Shown one piece after another: positions 45,721-54,161 of a DNA stretch of 64,000 nucleotides. Position 1 is the first letter of the stretch. Every line of letters starts with the position of its first letter. The position numbers were made by a program, and so were the translations under genes. The stretch spans positions 3,100,001-3,164,000 of the forward strand of contig NZ_CP150235.1 of the NCBI RefSeq assembly GCF_037974355.1. The letters are read 5' to 3'. The stretch comes from Paenibacillus sp. FSL R5-0517 (lineage in GTDB: Bacteria; Bacillota; Bacilli; Paenibacillales; Paenibacillaceae). The notes beneath the pieces were generated by a model. It was not told the DNA's origin. It made no database searches and worked only from the letters and a program-made list of their open reading frames with translations.

Positions 45721-46395
45721 ATGCCTACGATATTAGTTGCTGACGACGATGCGAACATTCGCAAACTCGTCTGTTTATTTTTGCGCAACGACGGATTTAC
45801 TACCATCAACGCCGTAGACGGAAAGGAAGCCCTGGCTATCTTTACCTCCACGCCAGTCGATTTGGTTATTCTTGATATTATGATGCCAGTCATGGACGGT
45901 TGGGCATTATGCGAGGAACTTCGAAGAGCCAATCCGGATCTTCCGTTACTCATGTTGACGGCAAGAAACGAGACCTGGGAGAAAGTACAAGCATTTCAGC
46001 TCGGGACAGATGATTATATGATGAAGCCATTCGATCCGCTTGAGTTGATGGCTCGCGTCAAGGCACTGTTGAAACGATACCGTATAGGTTTAACGCAGAC
46101 CATCCAATTAGGAAACGTTATTCTGAACCGGCAGACTTATAAGGTCCTGAGGGGTACAGAGTCGTTCACCTTGCCGCTTAAAGAGTTCGAATTATTGTAT
46201 AAACTTGCTGGATTACCGGGACAAGTCTATACGCGGGAGCAACTAATCGATCAAGTTTGGGGAATTAATTATACTGGCGATGATCGAACGATAGACGTGC
46301 ATATTAAACGTCTACGCGAACGTTTTACCGATATCTCCGATTTTCGTATCGAAACGGTGCGGGGACTTGGCTACCGGCTAGAGGTGCAGGAGTGA
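45721..46395 (+). CDS. OmpR/PhoB family response regulator (system 2)
   Basis: A 224-residue paralogue of the regulator at 37460. Acidic pocket VADDDAN, phospho-acceptor Asp in VILDIMMPVMDGW (residue 52), and the K in MMKPFDP are intact. The DNA-binding domain keeps the recognition helix DDRTIDVHIKRLRERF unchanged. I chose the ATG at 45721 behind GGGGAG; the frame is open 40 codons upstream but that stretch contains the terminator. A weak promoter TTGTTC-17 bp-TTATAT lies at 45669-45697. It overlaps its kinase gene by 4 bp. Confidence 0.95.
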   Translation: MPTILVADDDANIRKLVCLFLRNDGFTTINAVDGKEALAIFTSTPVDLVILDIMMPVMDGWALCEELRRANPDLPLLMLTARNETWEKVQAFQLGTDDYMMKPFDPLELMARVKALLKRYRIGLTQTIQLGNVILNRQTYKVLRGTESFTLPLKEFELLYKLAGLPGQVYTREQLIDQVWGINYTGDDRTIDVHIKRLRERFTDISDFRIETVRGLGYRLEVQE

Positions 46396-47753
46396 CCGGC
46401 TCCCTCTATACACGTGTAGTCCTGACCTTTTTGGTCTCCGTGACCGGGGGCACCATCCTTTCTTTTCTTGCTACAACCTGGATATTTCAAGATAAATTAA
46501 ACGAAAACATACAAGCTTCCTTGCTTGACTTTGGACAGGATATCGTCCGCATCTACGAGACATTGCCTCTACGCGAAGCAGAAATGTTTATAAGTGAAAT
46601 GAAACAACTCAACTCTTACCACATCCGAATCTATAAAGCAACGGGTCAGTTTCAATCCTATGGAGAACTTAAAGGACAACATCCTTTCCTAGTGACTACA
46701 GAACAATTGAAGAAAGTGCTGGATGGAGGAAGAGTCCAAGTTAATGGAATCGATACGATCTTCTTGGGATTGCCGATAAAAACTGAAATGGGAAGCATAG
46801 CAATGTTTGTAGAGCCCCTCACTTCCTCTTCCACCTCATTTCTTATCAAATTTGTTGTAACCTTTTTGATTTGTTCGTTGTTAGCAGGAAGCCTATTGAT
46901 ACTAATTGCGGCTATTTTTCTGGTAAGACCGATCAAAAAATTGACAAAAGCGACCCGGCTTATAGCTGCTGGAGATTTCAACGTCAAGCTTAATATTAAA
47001 CAAAAGGGTGAGATAGGTACTTTGGCTCGCAGCTTTGAAGAAATGATGCACGATCTAAAGCAGCTTGAGCAGATGCGCAGGGAATTTGTAGCAAACGTGT
47101 CCCATGAAGTTCAGTCTCCGCTCACTTCCATTTCCGGTTTTGCTATAGCGCTCAAGCAGGTAGACCTCCCGGATGACGAAAAAAGCGATTATCTCGACAT
47201 TATCATCACTGAAACTGCACGAATGTCCAAAATAAGTGATAGTCTGCTAAAGCTGAGTTTGCTTGAATCTCAATCATTGCAAATGCGGCTGGCCACGCTC
47301 AGTCTGGATGAACAGATCAGACGAGTAATTGTCGCTATTCAACCCCAATGGTCGGCCCGTAACATTCAGATCGATCTTGATTTGCAGCCCACCCAAATCA
47401 CGGCCGATTATGATCAGTTAAATCAGGTGTGGATCAATATCTTCGGCAATGCCATCAAATTTTCCGAAGATGGTGCCCGAATTAACGTCACGATCAAACA
47501 GAATATCAAGAACGTGGATATCCGCATATCGGATTCGGGTATTGGTATTCTCCCGGAAGACCAAAAGCGTATATTTGACCGCTTCTTTAAAGCAGATCGT
47601 TCCCACAGTCAGAAATATGAAGGAAGCGGTATGGGACTAGCTATTGTAAAGCAGATCATCTCGCTTCATCAAGGGGACATCCGGGTGGAGAGCGAATATG
47701 GACGAGGAACGACCTTCATCGTCATCTTGCCAATTACAACACCCACAGAGTGA
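46392..47753 (+). CDS. Sensor histidine kinase (system 2)
   Basis: A 453-residue paralogue of the kinase at 38131, with the same layout: two membrane helices around an external sensor of about 120 residues, HAMP (PIKKLTKATRLIAAGDF), phospho-acceptor H238 in NVSHEVQSPLTS, N-box NQVWINIFGNAIKFS, DSGIGI and GSGMGLAIVKQ. The cytoplasmic part is much more conserved between the two kinases than parts of the sensor, suggesting related but separate signals. Start is GTG overlapping the regulator stop. Confidence 0.95.
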   Translation: MTGSLYTRVVLTFLVSVTGGTILSFLATTWIFQDKLNENIQASLLDFGQDIVRIYETLPLREAEMFISEMKQLNSYHIRIYKATGQFQSYGELKGQHPFLVTTEQLKKVLDGGRVQVNGIDTIFLGLPIKTEMGSIAMFVEPLTSSSTSFLIKFVVTFLICSLLAGSLLILIAAIFLVRPIKKLTKATRLIAAGDFNVKLNIKQKGEIGTLARSFEEMMHDLKQLEQMRREFVANVSHEVQSPLTSISGFAIALKQVDLPDDEKSDYLDIIITETARMSKISDSLLKLSLLESQSLQMRLATLSLDEQIRRVIVAIQPQWSARNIQIDLDLQPTQITADYDQLNQVWINIFGNAIKFSEDGARINVTIKQNIKNVDIRISDSGIGILPEDQKRIFDRFFKADRSHSQKYEGSGMGLAIVKQIISLHQGDIRVESEYGRGTTFIVILPITTPTE

Positions 47754-47831
47754 TTGAATTTTATGCCTTCACTAGGCTATGACACCCTGTAAAAACCTCC
47801 TTGCGTATAATGATGCAAACTTTTTTTGCCT

Positions 47832-47871
47832 GTTCATCCTCCGTTCATGTTGTAGTCATTAGGGGGACATC
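47832..47871 (+). promoter_or_regulatory. Direct-repeat promoter 3 of the hydrolase regulon
   Basis: GTTCATCCTCC (47832-47842) and GTTCATGTTGT (47843-47853), then AGTCATTAGGGG and GACATC at 47866, 17 bp after the second GTTCAT. More diverged than sites 1 and 2, but spacing and core are kept. Confidence 0.68.
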
Positions 47872-47947
47872 TTGGTTTGTTATATTGTGTTTAGCGCCCA
47901 CGTTATGGTGGCTTAACACAATGATGAAGACAGGAGTAGATGCAAGA

Positions 47948-50077
47948 ATGAAACCAAGAGAGGTAACAAAACTGGAGATGAGTGTGAGGAGAGCAAGAAA
48001 GAGAAATACTATAGCTGCTGTGACTCTCATGCTGACGATACTTGCCCCGCTATCTGCAATGGCCGCACCGGCTGTCATGAATAACAGCATTAACCTTACG
48101 TACGAGACAACAAAGAAAACCGTAATCGAAAAAGCTAAACTGCTGACGGAGACGTACGGTACGACGAGTCTGCAATATGCGCTCATTGATGGTGGAGAGA
48201 TTACGGTGTCCGGTCAAACGGGGAAGAACGATCTAAACGACAAGGTACCTCTTACTACGAACACGATCTATGGCATAGGGTCAACCAGTAAAATGTTTCT
48301 TACAGCTTCAGTGATGAAGCTGGTGGATGAAGGCAAGATCGATCTGGATGTGCCTGTTGTGAACTATATGCCTGATTTTACAATGAAAGATAATCGACAC
48401 AAACAGATTACACCCCGTATGTTGCTGAATCATTCGGCCGGGCTTCCCGGAGCTTCTAACGGTAGTGCTATACTGTATGGGGACAATGATACCATTGCAC
48501 ATGATACCTTTTTGGATCAATTGGCGACCCAGAATCTGATGGCAGAGCCAGGTGCGTATTCGGTGTACTCTAACGATGGATTTACATTAGCTGAAATTCT
48601 GGTTGAGAGAGTCACTGGTATGAGCTTTACGGCATTTATACACAAATATATTACAGAGCCTCTGAAAATGAATCATACCAAAACACCACAGGATATAGTT
48701 AATCCGGAAGAAATGGCGGGAATCTATTCCCCTTTTTATGAGGCACAACTTCCAAAAGAGAATTATAATATCATTGCTTCAGGAGGCATATATTCCACCG
48801 CTAAGGATCTGGTGAAATTTTCGCAAATCTTCACAGGAGAGGTCAAAGGGATTCTTTCCAACAAGTCGGTAGAAGCCATGGAGCAAAAAGAATACAGAAG
48901 AGGCATGTGGCCAAAGGATAGTGATTCTTCTATGTCGTACGGATTAGGGTGGGATAGTGTGGACTTGTTCCCATTCAGTGAGTACGGCATCAAGGCTGTT
49001 ACGAAAGGTGGAGATACGTTATCTTATCATTCTTCACTCGTCGTACTTCCGGAATACAACATGGCTGCAGCCGTGATCTCTTCAGACGGGTCAAGCGTAA
49101 CCGATCAATTCATTGCGAGTGAGTTATTACTTAGCGCACTTGAAGAAAAGGGCATGATTAAAGAACGGAAACCGGAAAAATCATTTGGTGTACCTGTGAA
49201 GGCTGATATGCCTAAAGAAATCTCCAAGTTTGCAGGGAATTATGGTGGCAATAATTCAGTGACGAAGATCAAAATAAATACGGCTGGACAAATGACGGTC
49301 TCCTCTCTCACGTCTCCAAGTCATCCGGTTCAAGAATACACCTATACATCAGATGGTACTTTTGTGAGTGATGATGGTACAGAAAAGTTGAAATTCGTTG
49401 TGGAGAAAAATGGGAATACCTACCTGTGGTCTCGATCTTATATCTCCGTTCCAGGACTCGGACAGGTGGCTCTCTCAGAATATAATGCGGAGAAGCTGGA
49501 AGCCAATACATTACCCAAGGAGATTAACGATGCATGGGCAAAGCGTGATGGTAAAAAATATTATCTGGTGAATGCGAAATACACATCCATGTTTTATCTT
49601 AATGCTACATCGATCGTGCCTATTTATATGAATAAAGAGAATCCAGGGTATATGTCCAATAATAAGATTATTGGAGCAGACGAAGCAGCCAATCAATTGC
49701 AGATTCCGGGTAGTGCCGGACGAGAACCAATGGACATTCATTTCTTCAAAAAGAACGATGGAGAGTATCTTACATTTTCAGGTTATGTATTCGTCAGTGA
49801 GGAATTGGTAAAACCAATCTATTCCGGTAAACAATCCGCAACAACGATTCAAGCAGATGGATATGCCAAATGGTTTTCGGTACCCGCTACTGCGAAAGGA
49901 AAAGTCATGACAGTGAAGTTACCTGCAAATGGAGCCTTCGCTATCTATGATCAGAACGGAGTTTGTATTAATCACAGCGTAGTCAGCGGTAATAATGTTG
50001 TTGTTTTACCCGAAAACGGCCGTATTGTATTTGCAGGTGAGGCTGGCGCCAAATTTGAAATTTCACTAAAAAAGTAA
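47948..50077 (+). CDS. Exported class-C beta-lactamase-fold serine hydrolase, paralogue 2
   Basis: A 709-residue paralogue of the gene at 43510, alike over its whole length. The signal peptide has an unusually long basic lead (RRARKRNT) before the hydrophobic core and ends near [11 protein letters not shown]112-xx-K115 (GSTSKMFL), Y207-S-N209 and KGGDT are conserved. I chose the ATG at 47948, 10 nt after GGAG; upstream reading to 47801 would cross the regulon promoter. The downstream hydrolase starts 25 bp after the stop, so both depend on promoter 3. Confidence 0.92.
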   Translation: MKPREVTKLEMSVRRARKRNTIAAVTLMLTILAPLSAMAAPAVMNNSINLTYETTKKTVIEKAKLLTETYGTTSLQYALIDGGEITVSGQTGKNDLNDKVPLTTNTIYGIGSTSKMFLTASVMKLVDEGKIDLDVPVVNYMPDFTMKDNRHKQITPRMLLNHSAGLPGASNGSAILYGDNDTIAHDTFLDQLATQNLMAEPGAYSVYSNDGFTLAEILVERVTGMSFTAFIHKYITEPLKMNHTKTPQDIVNPEEMAGIYSPFYEAQLPKENYNIIASGGIYSTAKDLVKFSQIFTGEVKGILSNKSVEAMEQKEYRRGMWPKDSDSSMSYGLGWDSVDLFPFSEYGIKAVTKGGDTLSYHSSLVVLPEYNMAAAVISSDGSSVTDQFIASELLLSALEEKGMIKERKPEKSFGVPVKADMPKEISKFAGNYGGNNSVTKIKINTAGQMTVSSLTSPSHPVQEYTYTSDGTFVSDDGTEKLKFVVEKNGNTYLWSRSYISVPGLGQVALSEYNAEKLEANTLPKEINDAWAKRDGKKYYLVNAKYTSMFYLNATSIVPIYMNKENPGYMSNNKIIGADEAANQLQIPGSAGREPMDIHFFKKNDGEYLTFSGYVFVSEELVKPIYSGKQSATTIQADGYAKWFSVPATAKGKVMTVKLPANGAFAIYDQNGVCINHSVVSGNNVVVLPENGRIVFAGEAGAKFEISLKK

Positions 50078-50102
50078 ATGAACTCAACAGGAGAGAACCA
50101 TC

Positions 50103-51044
50103 ATGATGAAAAAAATATTAATCATTTTGCTCAAAATATTCGGAGCGATCGTTATCGCTTTTGCATTATTTATTGCGACTGTCTTTATTGTTAATGTATT
50201 TAGCAACAAATCGGAGGAAGGGAAAATAAAATCATACGGCCAGTTTGTAGCGGTTGACGGGAAAAACATGAATGTGTTGATTCAAGGAAAAGGCAAAGAA
50301 ACGGTGGTATTGCTTCCTGGGTATGGAACACCCGCCCCAGCCCTTGATTTCAAACCGCTCATCGATCAGCTATCTCCATTTTACAAAGTCGTTGTCATTG
50401 AACCTTTCGGTTATGGATTAAGTGACATTACTGAAAAAGAGCGTACTACGGAAAATATGGTTAGTGAAATTCATGAAGCGTTACAGCAACTTGGTATTCA
50501 TCGTTATACGCTCATGGCTCACTCCATTTCAGGAATATACGGACTGGATTATGTGAACAAATATGCAAACGAAGTAACTTCCTTTGTCGGCATCGAGAGC
50601 AGTGTCCCAACGCAGGGAGGTAACGATGATCCATTCCCAACTGAAACGTACAAACTGCTTAAAAAATCAGGATTCTACCGATTGTTAATGAAACTGGCCC
50701 CTGATCAACTGATTGCACCCGATGTTGATGATGAAACCAGAGAACAAATTCGAATCCTTTCACTCAAAAATACGTTTAATCCGAACAATCTGAATGAAGG
50801 CGAAAACTTTGGTCCTAACTTCAAAGCAGCGGAGAACCTGACCTTCCCCAAAGATCTTCCGTTGATTTTCTTCTTACAAGCGAATGATACTGAAACGGAA
50901 GGATGGATACCCTTGCATGAAGAGCAAGTCAAAGATTCAGTGCATGGAAAAGTGATGACTTTCGAGGGAGATCATTATTTGCATCACACCCGCTCCAAAG
51001 AAATGGTTCAAGAATATAGGAAGTTTATGAGTGAAATAGAGTAG
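50103..51044 (+). CDS. Membrane-anchored alpha/beta hydrolase, paralogue 3
   Basis: A 313-residue paralogue of the hydrolases at 39711 and 40869: short basic start, one membrane helix, and the external domain with YGQFVAVDGKNMNV, LLPGYGTPAP, IEPFGYGLSDITEKER and the nucleophile S141. Here the elbow reads AHSISG instead of GHSISG; the first glycine of the GxSxG pattern is replaced by alanine, which is tolerated in some alpha/beta hydrolases. The likely catalytic His is in EGDHYLHHT. It is co-transcribed with the serine hydrolase upstream, unlike the first two copies. Confidence 0.9.
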   Translation: MMKKILIILLKIFGAIVIAFALFIATVFIVNVFSNKSEEGKIKSYGQFVAVDGKNMNVLIQGKGKETVVLLPGYGTPAPALDFKPLIDQLSPFYKVVVIEPFGYGLSDITEKERTTENMVSEIHEALQQLGIHRYTLMAHSISGIYGLDYVNKYANEVTSFVGIESSVPTQGGNDDPFPTETYKLLKKSGFYRLLMKLAPDQLIAPDVDDETREQIRILSLKNTFNPNNLNEGENFGPNFKAAENLTFPKDLPLIFFLQANDTETEGWIPLHEEQVKDSVHGKVMTFEGDHYLHHTRSKEMVQEYRKFMSEIE

Positions 51045-51059
51045 AGTGTGTCAACAAAA

Positions 51060-51086
51060 GAAGCCGCGAAATCGCGGCTTTTTTCT
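51060..51086 (+). terminator. Terminator at the end of the hydrolase island
   Basis: AAGCCGCG / CGCGGCTT stem with a 4-nt loop and TTTTTT. Confidence 0.9.
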
Positions 51087-51139
51087 ATTGAAAGAGGTGA
51101 TGAACATACATACGTAGTTACTTTATTGGAAAATTAAGG

Positions 51140-51202
51140 TTGACACTCCTTGTCGCCGCGTATACAATCGTATACATGAATGCGTTGTATACATATGTAT
51201 AC
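51140..51202 (+). promoter_or_regulatory. Promoter with double GTATAC operator
   Basis: TTGACA (51140-51145) and TACAAT (51163-51168) are 17 bp apart. GTATAC-AATC-GTATAC (51160-51175) covers the -10 box, and GTATAC-ATAT-GTATAC (51187-51202) lies 27 bp further on, over the transcribed start. A tightly repressed promoter is the natural reading. Confidence 0.75.
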
Positions 51203-51221
51203 ACGTCATGGAGGTGGCAGG

Positions 51222-51596
51222 ATGAGAGATCGACAGATCGAAGAATCGGATGGAAGTGTACGTCAAGGTGAACGTCCGAGACGTGATGTGGGTGACAGCG
51301 AGCAACGTGGAGAGCATTCCAGACGTGGCAGAGGACATGGTGAACATCAGGGGAAACGGGGCCATGGTGCGCAAACCTTCCGTCGCGGCCGGATTCTTGT
51401 ATTTCTGGAACAGATGCAGAATCGAAGAACAACGCTCGCCAGACAACTTGGTCAGGAGGAGTATGAACATATTCGCCCAATAATCAGTGGGGAGTTGAAA
51501 GCCATTGATCAGGTCATCGACGAGTATGTCCATCTTTTCGAACTGCAAAATGAAGATGTAGGTCCCAATAAGAATCTGGAGAGTGAGAGTGAATAA
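51222..51596 (+). CDS. Small RG/H-rich protein co-transcribed with an ABC exporter
   Basis: A 124-residue protein I do not recognise with confidence. Residues 1-52 are hydrophilic, rich in Arg, Gly, His, Glu and Gln (RRGRGHGEHQGKRGHG) and look disordered. Residues ~53-108 are helical (FRRGRILVFLEQMQNRRTTLARQL, then GELKAIDQVIDEYVHLFEL), and the tail is acidic. No full helix-turn-helix is evident. GGAGGTGG precedes the ATG. It lies 2 bp before an ABC exporter gene and just downstream of GTATAC operators, so it could be an autoregulator or an accessory of the exporter; both are inference. Confidence 0.72.
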   Translation: MRDRQIEESDGSVRQGERPRRDVGDSEQRGEHSRRGRGHGEHQGKRGHGAQTFRRGRILVFLEQMQNRRTTLARQLGQEEYEHIRPIISGELKAIDQVIDEYVHLFELQNEDVGPNKNLESESE

Positions 51597-51598
51597 GT

Positions 51599-53317
51599 AT
51601 GATTCGTCGTTTTTTTTCGTATTATCGTCCTTATAAAAAACTGTTTTTGATTGATTTTGGATGTGCTGTACTCGCAGGTCTTCTGGAGTTGGCTTTCCCG
51701 CTTGCCGTCAGCAAATTCATTAATGAGTTGTTGCCGGGTCAGGATTGGCCTCTTATTTTGCTTGCCTGTATTGTGCTGTTATCCATCTATGCACTTAATA
51801 CGGTATTGAACTATGTCGTTACATACTGGGGACATATGCTGGGCATTAACATTGAGACCAACATGCGTGAGAAGATGTTCGCTCACTTGCAGAAGCTGTC
51901 TTTCCGGTTCTTCGATAATCGCAAAACAGGTCATTTGATTGGTCATCTTACGAATGATCTGAACGATATCGGCGAGGTTGCTCACCATGGACCCGAAGAT
52001 GTGTTCATTGCAGTGATGACATTAATCGGATCATTCTGGCTGATGGCTAACATTAATCTTGAGCTTGCGCTCCTAACCTTTATCATTATCCCAATTATGG
52101 CTTGGGTCATTATCGTATTCGGTGGCCGTATGACGAAGACGTATCGAAGACTCTTCGGAGACGTCGGCAATTTCAATGCGCGCATTGAGGACAATGTCGG
52201 AGGCATGCGAGTTGTGCAATCGTTTGCCAACGAAGAACACGAAAAAGAGCTTTTTGCTGTAGACAATCAGAATTTCCGTAAAACCAAGCTGCTTGCCTAC
52301 AAAACGATGGCAAAAAGTATCTCAGTCAGTTATATGATGATGCGACTGGTTACGGTATTTGTCATGATCAGCGGGGCTTGGTTTTATATTGATGGCAGAA
52401 TTAATATGGGTGATTTTATGGCCTTCCTGCTGCTATCGAATATCTTCTTCCGTCCTATCGAGAAGATTAACGCAGTCATCGAAAGTTATCCAAAGGGCAT
52501 CGCTGGTTTCAAGCGTTATCTGGAGATCATTGATACAGAACCTGAAATTGCGGATAACAAAAACGCCGTGGAATTCGAAAGTGTGAAGGGTGATATTCGT
52601 TTTGAGAACGTCTCGTTTGGATATGAATCCAGTCGCCGTATTTTAAATGATATCAGTCTGACTGTTCGACCAGGGGAAACCGTTGCTTTTGTTGGCCCGT
52701 CAGGCGCAGGTAAGACAACCATCTGCAGCCTGCTTCCTCGATTCTATGAGGTAGAAGAGGGACGAATCACTGTAGATGGAGTGGACATTCGGGATGTTAA
52801 GCTTCAATCGTTGCGTAAGCATATCGGGATCGTTCAACAGGATGTATTTTTGTTCTCGGGTACCATTAAGGAGAATATTGCTTATGGTGACCTGAGTGCA
52901 ACGGACGAACAGATCTGGGATGCCGCTCGCCGTGCCTCATTGGAGGAATTGATTCTTACGTTGCCGGACGGTATGGATACGGTCATTGGCGAGCGTGGAG
53001 TCAAGCTATCCGGAGGACAGAAGCAACGGTTATCCATTGCTCGTATGTTCTTGAAAAATCCACCCATTCTTATTCTGGATGAGGCAACGTCTGCACTGGA
53101 TACGGAAACGGAAGCACTTATTCAGCAATCACTCGCTGAATTGTCGGTGGGTAGAACGACACTTGTGATCGCACACCGATTGACAACGATCAAGAACGCG
53201 GATCGAATCATTGTAGTGAACACAGATGGTATCGCTGAACAGGGTAACCATGAGGAATTGGTCGCCGCTGGAGGCATATACAGCCGTCTTCATCAGGTGC
53301 AATATAGTCACTCTTAA
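51599..53317 (+). CDS. ABC transporter, fused membrane and ATPase domains (exporter type)
   Basis: A 572-residue half-transporter that should work as a homodimer. The N-terminal ~310 residues hold six membrane helices of the type I exporter fold. The ATPase has Walker A GPSGAGKTT (about residue 368), Q-loop VQQDVFLFSG, signature LSGGQKQRLSIARM, Walker B ILILDEATSALD and the H-loop AHRLTTI. Similar to MsbA/BmrA-like multidrug or lipid exporters. It is co-transcribed with the RG-rich protein; the dispersed repeat copy B lies in its 3' region before the terminator. Confidence 0.95.
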   Translation: MIRRFFSYYRPYKKLFLIDFGCAVLAGLLELAFPLAVSKFINELLPGQDWPLILLACIVLLSIYALNTVLNYVVTYWGHMLGINIETNMREKMFAHLQKLSFRFFDNRKTGHLIGHLTNDLNDIGEVAHHGPEDVFIAVMTLIGSFWLMANINLELALLTFIIIPIMAWVIIVFGGRMTKTYRRLFGDVGNFNARIEDNVGGMRVVQSFANEEHEKELFAVDNQNFRKTKLLAYKTMAKSISVSYMMMRLVTVFVMISGAWFYIDGRINMGDFMAFLLLSNIFFRPIEKINAVIESYPKGIAGFKRYLEIIDTEPEIADNKNAVEFESVKGDIRFENVSFGYESSRRILNDISLTVRPGETVAFVGPSGAGKTTICSLLPRFYEVEEGRITVDGVDIRDVKLQSLRKHIGIVQQDVFLFSGTIKENIAYGDLSATDEQIWDAARRASLEELILTLPDGMDTVIGERGVKLSGGQKQRLSIARMFLKNPPILILDEATSALDTETEALIQQSLAELSVGRTTLVIAHRLTTIKNADRIIVVNTDGIAEQGNHEELVAAGGIYSRLHQVQYSHS

Positions 53318-53339
53318 TCCATATAAAATGAAAAAAAAT

Positions 53340-53488
53340 ATTTACACTGGGTACTCCGATGACAGAATAACCTTCCGATCGCTGTTATCCCCAGATTTTT
53401 TTATTCCTTCTTTAAAGGGGAAATCCGGGGATAAAGGCGAACGCTCCGCTTCTTCAGGTTCTTTCTGTCCTCTTCGTTTTGTGTAAAT
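53340..53488 (-). repeat. Dispersed hairpin element, copy B (149 bp)
   Basis: Ends in perfect inverted ATTTACAC / GTGTAAAT. Inside, in order, arms ACAGAA-TA-ACCT, TCGC and TTATCCCC-A-GATTT pair with AAATC-C-GGGGATAA, GCGA and AGGT-TCT-TTCTGT, giving one long imperfect hairpin. Read on the minus strand it matches copy A (5955-6144) at the GAAGCGGAGCGTTC, TATCCCCGGATTT, GGGGATAACAG and CGGAGT blocks. It lies between the ABC exporter stop and that operon's terminator, so it should be present in the mRNA 3' end. Confidence 0.82.
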
Positions 53489-53563
53489 GTTCAGTTCAAT
53501 TTATATAGAAACTTAAGTAGGTGACTAAGTATTTGTATAAAGTATCTAAATCAATTAAACCTT

Positions 53564-53586
53564 GCCGCGCATATGTGCGGCTTTTT
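53564..53586 (+). terminator. Terminator of the ABC exporter operon
   Basis: GCCGCGCATATGTGCGGC is self-complementary apart from a G-T pair and is followed by TTTTT. Confidence 0.7.
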
Positions 53587-53627
53587 GGTTTGGCTTAAAA
53601 ATGTGGTAATCAAATATCAAGGGAAAA

Positions 53628-53684
53628 TATAATGTTGACAACGTCCACTAACCTGATTATTATAATGTTGACAAAGTCCACTAA
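53628..53684 (+). promoter_or_regulatory. Tandem 24-bp operator repeats and promoter of the MarR operon
   Basis: TATAATGTTGACAACGTCCACTAA minus its last bases is repeated 33 bp later with one change (53628-53651 and 53661-53684). Each copy holds an imperfect dyad TTGAC-N3-GTCCA. TTGACA at 53635 and TATTAT at 53658 (17 bp) form a promoter whose -35 lies within the first copy, with the second copy at the start of transcription. Autorepression by the MarR protein is likely. Confidence 0.7.
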
Positions 53685-53738
53685 AAAGGAGGGTTTGACA
53701 TCGACTCTCAGTACATAAATCCAGATATTCTGGCTGAC

Positions 53739-54161
53739 ATGCGACGTTTTAACCGTTTTTATACCAACATACTTGGTGTACTCGACAAGCATATTCTCGG
53801 AACAGGGTATTCCTTTGCTGAAGTACGGGTCATTATCGAGATTGGAATTCGGGGAGAGAGCATTGCGAACAATCTGGTGGATACACTGACCATTGATCGC
53901 AGTTATATGAGCCGCATTGTGAACAAGCTGACCAAGGAAGGTCTGCTGGTGAAAGTGAATTCTGAAGCCGATAGCCGGGTCAGTCTGATTCGTCTGACAG
54001 CCAAGGGTGAGGAACTGTATGCCCAATTGAATGATCGATCCGATCAACAGATTCTGAAATTAATGCAAGAACTCAATGAAGAAGAGATTCAAGAGGTATA
54101 CACCTCCATGATGAACATACAAGAGAAGTTGAACAAGAAGGCAGGAGAGACAACACGATGA
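53739..54161 (+). CDS. MarR family transcriptional regulator
   Basis: At least 140 residues with a MarR winged helix-turn-helix: GYSFAEVRVIIEI, then LTIDRSYMSRIVNKLTKEGLLVKV as the recognition helix and the wing SRVSLIRLTAKGEEL. The listed start is the first conventional ATG, but it has no ribosome site. The frame is open upstream to a perfect AAGGAGGG at 53686-53693, which is followed 7 nt later by an in-frame ATC (53700); reading from there adds 13 residues (DSQYINPDILAD) that fit the N-terminal helix of relatives. An ATC start is therefore quite possible. It overlaps the next gene by 4 bp and follows tandem operators. Confidence 0.88.
   Translation: MRRFNRFYTNILGVLDKHILGTGYSFAEVRVIIEIGIRGESIANNLVDTLTIDRSYMSRIVNKLTKEGLLVKVNSEADSRVSLIRLTAKGEELYAQLNDRSDQQILKLMQELNEEEIQEVYTSMMNIQEKLNKKAGETTR

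Noticed and set aside
47801..47947. Upstream extension of serine hydrolase 2
   Set aside because: Would put the regulon promoter inside the coding region and bury the signal peptide; the paralogue at 43510 begins at the signal peptide.
53226..53486. 86-codon frame running from the ABC exporter gene into repeat copy B
   Set aside because: Begins inside the exporter coding region in another frame and ends in the repeat; no ribosome site.
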